NCBI GenBank assembly: GCA_004352715.1
Contig: SCFE01000047.1
Span: 1,134,606-1,198,605, forward strand
Direction of reading: 5' to 3'
Origin: Hofstenia miamia
Taxonomy: Eukaryota; Xenacoelomorpha; Acoela
Length of the DNA: 64,000 nt
Part shown: piece after piece, positions 56,601 through 64,000 of the stretch
How the letters are laid out: the number at the start of each line of letters is the position of its first letter
Position numbering within the stretch: the stretch's first letter is position 1
Notes under the pieces: generated by a model
What the model saw: only the letters and a program-made list of their open reading frames with translations
Told to the model about the DNA's origin: nothing
Database searches by the model: none
Program-made: the position numbers and the translations under genes

Positions 56601-57205
56601 TCTAAACTGACAAACTGAAAGCCAATCTAGGTTTCCAGAATGTACCGCTTCACTTGAACTTTGACAACTTATATGGATTTCGAAAATGTGAAATTTTTGT
56701 TTTTATAATTTTTCTGTTTTTTCAACTTTTTCCACAAAGCACTTTATGTTTACTTTTGAAGACACAAATTTGTGACTAAGTTTTTTAAAATTGATGTTGC
56801 TCAACTCATGAATCCCATTATTGAAATTACATAGTGAAAATATTAAAGCTTCCGCATATTTTCAAGAGTTAAATATTATTCTAGCATCTTTCATTTTTTA
56901 CATGAACATTTAAAATACATTGTGCTATTGGATAGCTAAAAGCATAGTGTAAACTGTTTAAAATATTTGAATCTTAAACCGTCACTACATAAACACTTAT
57001 CGAATTGAAGGTCTTTAACCTCTAATATCATTAATAAATCGTATTGCAAAATATACACATCTTTCAATACGGAGTACGTAATGTATCTCAACTACTGTTG
57101 CTTCTTGTTGTTTAGGTTGTGATATGAATCCACCCTCTAACATTTTTTACCATATTGCAACAGTAAATTTCTTATTAATAGCGTATAATCGTATATGTTA
57201 TAATG
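53609..57205. other. Intergenic AT-rich DNA, nothing recognised
   Basis: No supported gene. Only short chance frames and small TA tracts (about 55462-55470). Confidence 0.45.
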
Positions 57206-57380
57206 CAGGGGTGGGCAAAATTATTAGATCGCTGGTCGCACAGTACGTTTATTAGTATCAAGTGAAGGTATTGTTAAATTGACAAATGACTGAAAGCATA
57301 TAGATAAGTTGGGAATATTACAAGCTCTCAACGGGCAGCATGAAAAAAACCTGTCAACCGGTTAATTAAAACGTTACCCA
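57206..57380 (+). mobile_element. hAT-type end fragment
   Basis: Begins 'caggggtgggcaaaattatt', the classic terminal sequence of many animal hAT elements, and continues with 'caacgggcagcatgaaaaaa', which resembles the subterminal part of such elements. The opposite end was not found. It lies directly beside the complete element at 57402. Confidence 0.5.
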
Positions 57381-57991
57381 CACGAAGGAAACTTGGGTAC
57401 CCAGGGGTGGGCAATAAATAATTGTTGAGAAAATATATTGCAATAAATACAATATATATAATTTATTTTACGATTTGTAAAATAAAAATAATTGTTATTT
57501 GGCCAGAAATTATTGTAAAAAAGAGCAAACTTATTGACGGTGCGCTATAATTTGTTCCAACATAAAATGTTCCAATTTGTGCCTTTAACGTAAATTTTTA
57601 GACATTTCATAATAATGCAAAATTAATAACTGTGATAAATTAGATATTGAGGTTTCTGAGAAAATTGGTTTTGGAATTTAGATCGAGAAAAATCGATTTG
57701 AGAGTTGCTACTGCTAATTTAACGAAAGTTCACTGTTAGCTGATTTATATTTACAATGTTAGCGATTGAAAATAACAAGCAATGAAAGAAATTTAATTTA
57801 TAATGCACTGAAAAGCTACATTTCATAGTTATTCATTTTAATTTCAGCGGTTACCTTCTAATTGTTTTATTATGGAATGGAATTCAAGTTTTCTGTTTAT
57901 GAATGAACACTACTACTTAAAGTATGTCTTGCAGAGTATTGTAATTGATTACAGAATGATGACAGGAAATGCATCCATCCTAGTGTGTATC

Positions 57992-58076
57992 CTTGAAGAA
58001 CCTTATATGGTTTTTCATTGAGTTTTTCATTGACGTATGCTCGGATTTAATTGTATTTCAACATTAAAAGGTAAAT
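57992..58076. repeat. Duplicated contig end, left of gap
   Basis: Begins 'cttgaagaaccttatatggt' and ends 'aacattaaaaggtaaat'. The same sequence, with a few differences and lacking a 12-nt repeat unit, starts again right after the gap. Confidence 0.9.
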
Positions 58077-58121
58077 NNNNNNNNNNNNNNNNNNNNNNNN
58101 NNNNNNNNNNNNNNNNNNNNN
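58077..58121. other. Assembly gap (45 N)
   Basis: Short N-run between two near-identical segments. Confidence 1.
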
Positions 58122-58196
58122 CTTGAAGAACCTTATATGGTTTTTCATTGACATATATGCTCGGACTTAATTGTATTTCAACATTAAAAGGTAAAT
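58122..58196. repeat. Duplicated contig end, right of gap
   Basis: Repeats the segment left of the gap with a few substitutions. A false duplication from two haplotypes or a real tandem repeat. Confidence 0.9.
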
Positions 58197-59719
58197 TTTA
58201 TGTTAATTGACAGTTTATTGATAAAATAGCATGTAGAACGCAAACGAATATTAATATCATACAACAGTTTGCGGTATTCGAAATATTTGATCTCAACTAT
58301 TAATAAGCAAGATTTGTTCAGATAAAAATTATTGGATAAATATTGAAAAAAACGAAAATTGCGCTAGTTAACCAATGTTGTCTATAACATAATTTCGCTT
58401 TATTTGTTAATATAAATTTAAATAATCTTATCTTACATGTAATGCAAACAAACAGTAACTATAAACATATTTTTACAGCGTTTGTAACATCTGAATCATT
58501 TAATGTTTACGGAGATTCGGTAGGAGTCTGACCTACTATATCCATACATAAAAATGGCTGTGTTATTTACACTACGAATCTTCAAGTAAATAAATATATA
58601 TTAAAATTAAAATTCACATTAATATTGACAATACAATGAAAACCGCAACTACTACTAAAAGACTATTTATCAATAATCGAAGTTAATGTAGATGCTATTT
58701 AAGTTATGATCTATTTCAAGGTTATTACTACAAACAGTATAGATTACTAAACAACAAAAACACAATAGTTCACAAAAGCTCTAACAAATTTATTATCAAC
58801 GTGAAATTTAATGCTAAATTTATTCTATTCTCAGAATCTTCAATTCAATATCTCATTTCCCACATTGGTTAATTTTGCTTTAATATGAAATGTCTATAAA
58901 TGTACATTAAAGGGACATTTTGGAACATTTTACGTTGAAACAAATTAAGTGATGCGCTCATTAGCATCGCAGAATGAATTAAAGCTAATTGCACTATCCA
59001 ATCGCATTGAAGACGGTCACTTTGCAGTCAATTAACTTTGAGTATAGTGAGTCAATTATCATTGTGCTAAGCGCGGGTATTGCATCAGCCATTTAACGTG
59101 TACATTTTACGTTGTCATTAAACATTACCTCTGACTACAGAAAGAAGCTGCTACCAGTTAACATCGAAGCTCAAAGTGTTTCTCAATTATGCTACAATAA
59201 TTTTAAATTGCTAACAATAATTTTTTGTTGCGATACAATTATTGTTTTTTGACCTTTTTAGATGCAATTATTTATTTTTACCTCAAAATAATATTGCAAT
59301 CCAATATTACACACCCCTGTGGGTACCGGTCATGGTATCCAATAGAAGGTACCACTTTCATCTCTGGTATATGTATATCAACATTCAACACTACAAAATT
59401 GAAATTTGAGTCAATGCTAAAAATAAATCATTTTGGCATTTGTAGGATAGTTTAGTTAAGGAAGTGATCCAAATTCAATACGTTAACGAATGAAAATGCA
59501 ACCGTAAACAACAATTCTAGCTTTAAATGTCTGCATACACTTAATAAATTTAGTTGCATAGATATATTTGAAGAAATGTGCAGAACCTAAATATGTTATT
59601 TGTAATAACATTTGCGGAAAAAACACGCCTTTTACGTAAACTTCATCTTTAGCGAATTAATTTTGAGTGTAAGTTAACGATTTGGTTTATGGTCATGCTA
59701 ACGTAAAACACCCTAATAT

Positions 59720-60304
59720 CAGGGGTGGAAACGGCAGATGAGTTGGGTCCAATTTTTTCTGCTCATGATTGGGTGTAATTTTTTTTTGGTTTTAAATCGG
59801 GTTATGCTTAGTAATTTAATAACGTTGGCATTAATTCCTGATTCTAAAACTACAATGAACGAATGAACTGCGTGTTACATGTAACTGTTTTGTTGCACAT
59901 CAACTAATGCATAGCGAAGCATTTAATTTTTTCATTGCTGGCTGGATAGTTAACCACCATTTACACAAAAATTTTCTCTTGTGTCTTCCACTTATCTAAG
60001 GCAAAACTCATCTTGTAAACGTCAATTAGCCAGAGATAATTGCTCGTAAGGGTAAACTTACGAACTCAGAAAATGTTCCTAAGTTTTGCAGTTATGAATA
60101 TCAGTCATAAGGGAAAACCTATTGTGTAAGCGGGGCTTTATGTGTGAAAACGCAGATATTTTTGTTTGTTTTGGTGACATATTGCTGTTTTCAAATCTAA
60201 TTTCCATTGAGAGTAATCTAATCTGCCATGAGCGCACATTAGCTTGCATATCATTCGGGTAGGGTTGGGTCGGGTCCAAAGTGTTTGACTCGTTTCCAGG
60301 CCTG
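59720..60304. mobile_element. Candidate hAT-like MITE
   Basis: The left end 'caggggtggaaacggcagat' and the inverted right end 'caggcctggaaacgagtcaa' share CAGG..TGGAAACG. Both ends carry GGGTCC/GGGTTGGG words inside. The flanks both contain ATAT, but a full 8-bp duplication is not clear. The minus-strand frame at 60079-60408 lies mostly within the element and has no family. Confidence 0.5.
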
Positions 60305-61369
60305 ATATCAATTGTATGACAGTTTTCGGAGTTCCTATGTAAAAGAAGATCGTTTTGTAAGTTCTGATTTATTGATTTATTATAGCTGTAGTATTTAAAA
60401 ATATACATGAATTGTATTGAAAATTATTTTTGCCAAAAAAATATAATTTTTAACTGGCCCATAGAACAATGCTTAATTTCAAAATCCAAGAAACAAGTGC
60501 AACCCTACAGAAATTTTGCATATCACTCATTTATTGAAACTATTAGATATATTAAGAGCAAATAGATTTTACCTTTCGACCATGAGCATAAATAAAAGAA
60601 TATAACTGTCATAATTTCTGATTACTGCATTACATAGAAATGCAGGTATCTTAACCCAAATTGGCACATTTTACAAATCTCATTTTTTAAGAATATATCT
60701 ATATTTAGGTTGTGTTTGTGAAGGTATCTATGCGCTAATTAGCCATAATTGTAACTGCTTTATTAATAGACCTTTCTTCTTAAGAAATTTACTAAATTTC
60801 CAGCGTGCCATATCTTAGGCTGCAAACATCGGCCCGCTGAGCTTGCATGCAAAACACATAATCTAAAATAAAATAGCGATTAATTTTTTAGCCAAGATAC
60901 CACTGTATCCGCATTTTTCGGTATTGCCAAAGTATCTTGGTATTGGTTTTTGGTATCGGTATGCCACCAGGTCTTAGTTAAAATATCTAACGAACACCTA
61001 TCAAGACATTTAAGTTCTGAAATTTACACTCACAAACATCAATTGAAAACCAGTAATTTTAAGATCATAATGAAAGTATCCTATTATTAAAATTTCTGAA
61101 GCCCTGTAATTAAGAACTCGATTAAACAAAAATGTATGATTAGACAAAACAATTTCAATATATTCAAAATTCTTGAGTTTATATATCAATTTAAAAAAGA
61201 AACGCATCATTTATTTGACATGTTTCGGCATGCCACTGCCATTTTCAAAAAGTTTCCCACTATAAAATTTACAAAATATTCATCAAATTACATATTTTTA
61301 TATATTTTTTATAATATTTTCGGTAAATTTAGTTTGTATTTATATTCATCTTTTTTTGTTTAAGCTTGG
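60305..61369. other. Intergenic AT-rich DNA, nothing recognised
   Basis: A 'ggtattggtttttggtatcg' repeat near 60940 hints at another transposon end; nothing else. Confidence 0.4.
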
Positions 61370-62560
61370 TTCCTTTAATTCTATATAAATTGATTCAATG
61401 ATGCTTAGTTGAAAATTATCAATTGCCTTGGATAAAATTTTATATGTAAATTCCATATTACAGTTCTTTAAATGATTAGAGATGGTCGAATGAATTTTGT
61501 GTTCTTTAATTCTTAATTGTAAATACCTTGACGTTTTTCCAATGTATTGTGCACCACAGTTGCAAGTTATTTCATATATTACTTTGGAAATGTTTTCGAT
61601 CTTGGTTTCAGTTTTTAGTCCTATTATATGTTTTAGTTTATTGGTCTTTAGTATAAAGCTTAATCTTTAAAAATGATGGAGTGATTCTTTTCAGATATTT
61701 CTGTAATTTAATTGATTGTATGCCTCGATATTCAATATTAAAGATGTAATTNGAAGCTTTGATAATTTTTCATATATCGATCCATTATTTGATGCAATTG
61801 GTCTTAAAGGTATGTTAGCTTTATGTACTTTTGCTAGTCCATACATACGACATGCAAATCCACCACTAGATTTTATATTCTCATTCATTGTTTTATTTAT
61901 TTTATTTTGACTCAGTAATCTACGTAACACTGCATTGAATCTATTCTCCATTATAATAGGTGCATCGTTCTTGGCATTTTTTGGGATATTGAAGCTTTCA
62001 AATTCATCTTCATTTAAGATTTTAAACATTTTCTCACAATAATCATTTTCTAACATAATTACAAATCCATTACCTTTATCAAATGGAACAAGTTTCAAGT
62101 TATTTTCTTTAAAAAAGGTCTTTATATTGTTAATAATTTTGGAGTAGTATCTATTTAATGGATTGTGAATGTATGATATCATCACTTTGGAAAGCTTCAT
62201 TTTCAGTGTATTTGTAAGGACTCCTTTTGATTGAAGATAAGAAGCAAATTTTTCAAATTCAGAAAAACATTTAACTTTGTTAAATTTTGTGGTTGCATGT
62301 TGGTTAGGACCTCTCTTTAAAAATTCTAAAATCTCAATTGGAATATTAACATTAGTTAAATTTTTGACGGTGTTTTTAATGTTAAATGAGGGTCTATCTT
62401 GTTTTTTTGATAGCCATTCAATCTTCTTAATATGCTTACTTTTAATCTTCTTGGTTATTTGATGTATTGATATGTGAATTAATCTAAACATAAAAGCCAG
62501 ACATTGTGAATCACTAAGTATTATTTTAGTGTATGCATATTTCAACAATATTAAATGCAT
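61370..62560 (-). mobile_element. Penelope-like element, internally deleted (RT N-terminal part joined to GIY-YIG)
   Basis: Minus strand: an open N-terminal part (62560-61691) covers EWLSKKQDRPSFNIKN, GPNQHATTKFNKVKCFSEFE, LKLVPFDKGNGFVIMLENDY and FACRMYGLAKVHKANIPLRP, which are the lead-in and first reverse-transcriptase blocks of Penelope-like proteins. After IASNNGSIYEKLSKL the sequence jumps to the linker before the endonuclease. VIYEITCNCGAQYIGKTSRY and LQLRIKEHK (about 61580-61495) then form the GIY-YIG start. Blocks A to E, including YxDD, are missing. The open N-terminal frame argues for a young copy; the deletion makes it dead. One ambiguous base is at 61752. Confidence 0.85.
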
Positions 62561-62588
62561 TGTAAATTATATTACCACAAAAATGGTA

Positions 62589-62617
62589 TTGATGATGACT
62601 TTAACTCGAAACCGGTC
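62589..62617 (+). ncRNA. Hammerhead-ribozyme-like motif upstream of Penelope-like element
   Basis: Plus strand: TTGATGA (first core base C changed to T), one T, a stem GACTT/AACTC with one mismatch, GAAA (62608-62611), the palindrome CCGG, then TC and a (TA)n tract. It is antisense to the element's protein, like the left-arm motif at 17.7 kb. The core mutation and poor helix I suggest it is inactive. Confidence 0.45.
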
Positions 62618-62619
62618 GC

Positions 62620-62620
<1 letters not shown>

Positions 62621-62650
<30 letters not shown>
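62621..62650. repeat. (TA)n microsatellite next to Penelope-like element
   Basis: TA tract with one interruption directly beyond the ribozyme-like motif. Confidence 0.9.
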
Positions 62651-63907
62651 GTTATTTGTACAAAGACCTTTAACTCAAGCCAAAAATGGGTTTCCCTTCA
62701 TATTTCTGATAAGAAATATAAACTCTGATTCATCCAAGAGGCTTAGAGTAACGGTAGGCATTGATTGAAATTCTCCAATTCTCCATTTTGTTAGCTAAAA
62801 TATTAGAATAGATCTTTGAATATTGAAAACGTCCTTTAACACCTAAAAAGACAAATTGTTAACATAGCTGGTTTTAAGTGATTATGCTCGTTTTTTAATT
62901 TTCTTATTATATTTACACGTACCCTACCGCACCAGTAACAATGGTACTCGTAGCCGCTTATACAGCGGGTAAAAAAGCATAGGGTTTTTAGGGCAGCAAC
63001 CTTTTGGTACGCCGTTGCGAAGGTGATTACCCAAAAAAATCATTTTTTATTTAAAAAAACTCATTAAATACATAATTAAAACAATGTAATTGCTCTTATT
63101 TTTTCAAAGTGCTCCTAACCAAGATTCCAGAATACGCACAACAACACAACAGAGTAAAGAATTACACATAATTACAGTTTGGATAATCGTGTGTGCATTA
63201 ATGTGAGCATTTATATGGGCATAATGGAAATTATTACATAAGACTTGTATTATAATGGAATGTACATGATTTGTACTTGTAGGATTATAATTTAAAAAGG
63301 ATTTAAAATTCACTAAATTCTTTCTCATCGCAAAGCATTTAAATGCGAAACATATTTTTAAACTGCTGAATAATTCAAACAATCAAAATTCTTATATCCA
63401 GTAAAACTACTTTTAAAAGTTTCCAGTATCAATATTTAGAGAGAAAAAGAATATGAACGTATTTTCATACAATATATAAATCCGTAATTCAATGATACAG
63501 TTAAATGAGAAATGTAAGTAATAATCTATAGTATTATTTCTACTGTTTTTGTGAAGTGTTTTTCATGATCTTGAAGAAGATATGAAACAATTTGCTATCA
63601 CTCAGATAAACTATGATTTGCAAAAAGACATAGTAAAGTATATATACGAATATTATATCAACTAAATATGAATGATGACAGAAATTCGAATAAAAATATT
63701 CACTACAAAATTGAAATTTATATTACAACTAAGAGGAAGTACTAATAACACTTTCTAAAACTCGTTGTAGTATTTTTGAGAAGCTCACATGATTCTGAAA
63801 CTTCAGATATATATAGGCCAGGGTTTTCACGTTCAGCTCATGCAAACCCCAACAGCTACTCCAGTAGATTGACAAAGAATGAGACCTACCCAGCCTAAGT
63901 CTCCACT
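62651..63907. other. Intergenic DNA; possible fragment of the foldback-element family near 63115
   Basis: The stretch 'aatacgcacaacaacacaac' (63131-63150) resembles the inner part of the 37244-37752 arms ('catacgcaacacaacagc' read backwards). No other feature was recognised. Confidence 0.3.
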
Positions 63908-63995
63908 NNNNNNNNNNNNNNNNNNNNNNNNNNNNNNNNNNNNNNNNNNNNNNNNNNNNNNNNNNNNNNNNNNNNNNNNNNNNNNNNNNNNNNNN
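63908..63995. other. Assembly gap (88 N)
   Basis: N-run near the right edge of the window. Confidence 1.
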
Positions 63996-64000
63996 AATGA

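Larger units (their letters stand above)
57402..59319. mobile_element. Non-autonomous hAT element with perfect 8-bp target duplication
   Basis: The ends are 'caggggtgggcaataaataa' and, inverted, 'caggggtgtgtaatattgga'. TGGGTACC stands directly outside both ends (57394-57401 and 59320-59327). Eight-bp duplications and CAGGGGTG ends define the hAT superfamily. About 1.9 kb long as assembled, it encodes no transposase and contains an assembly gap with duplicated flanks, so the real length is uncertain. Confidence 0.88.

Noticed and set aside
1-64000. CRISPR array, operon or prokaryotic defence system
   Set aside because: No regularly spaced repeats with unique spacers and no adjacent gene clusters; the spliced gene and animal transposons show eukaryotic DNA.
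1-64000. tRNA or rRNA genes
   Set aside because: No convincing B-box with a cloverleaf and no rRNA core motifs were noticed; a dedicated scan was not possible.

Overview
This is a strongly AT-rich window from an animal (metazoan) nuclear genome. The evidence is GT..AG introns inside a dispersed gene, animal-type retrotransposons and DNA transposons in every stage of decay, many (TA)n, (ATT)n and (GATA)n tracts, and no sign of operons or compact prokaryotic coding. The species cannot be named from sequence alone; an invertebrate with an expanded repeat load fits best. Four assembly gaps are present (1468-2467, 23645-24644, 58077-58121 and 63908-63995).

Only two host genes can be supported. 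The main one is a complete seven-exon gene on the minus strand (50021 down to 40991). It encodes a 311-residue 2-oxoglutarate/Fe(II) dioxygenase of the isopenicillin-N-synthase-like family with a full set of catalytic residues. The other is a single well-conserved exon (27755-27959, minus) of a Tudor-SN (SND1-like) protein, whose other exons were not found.

Nearly everything else recognisable is mobile DNA. From left to right: 3' fragments of a CR1/Jockey-group LINE family (about 600-1467, 6225-9208, 19800-20240, 21135-23205, 24872-26735), several carrying a 2A-like ribosome-skipping motif just before the endonuclease; an R2-like (restriction-like endonuclease) LINE at 9560-10610, with two 3' ends of a similar element in inverted orientation around the 23.6-24.6 kb gap; a piggyBac relic (11480-12850); a hAT relic (18380-19340); Penelope-like elements at 5.7-6.0, 17.7-18.2, 28.2-28.9, 48.5-49.0 and 61.4-62.6 kb; a second LINE family (29025-29960); a mariner MITE with an exact TA duplication (39697-40249) and a mariner transposase relic (41390-42400); a 1.9 kb hAT-like element with a perfect 8-bp target duplication (57402-59319); and several terminal-inverted-repeat or foldback elements.

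The most interesting signal is a set of small hammerhead-ribozyme-like motifs at the ends of the Penelope-like elements. Each has a CUGANGA-like core, a covarying 5-bp stem, GAAA, a 4-nt palindrome or near-palindrome, then UC. Together with the 2A-like motifs in the LINE family, this shows two different RNA or translation-level devices carried by the selfish elements here. No CRISPR array, tRNA, rRNA or complete autonomous transposon was seen.
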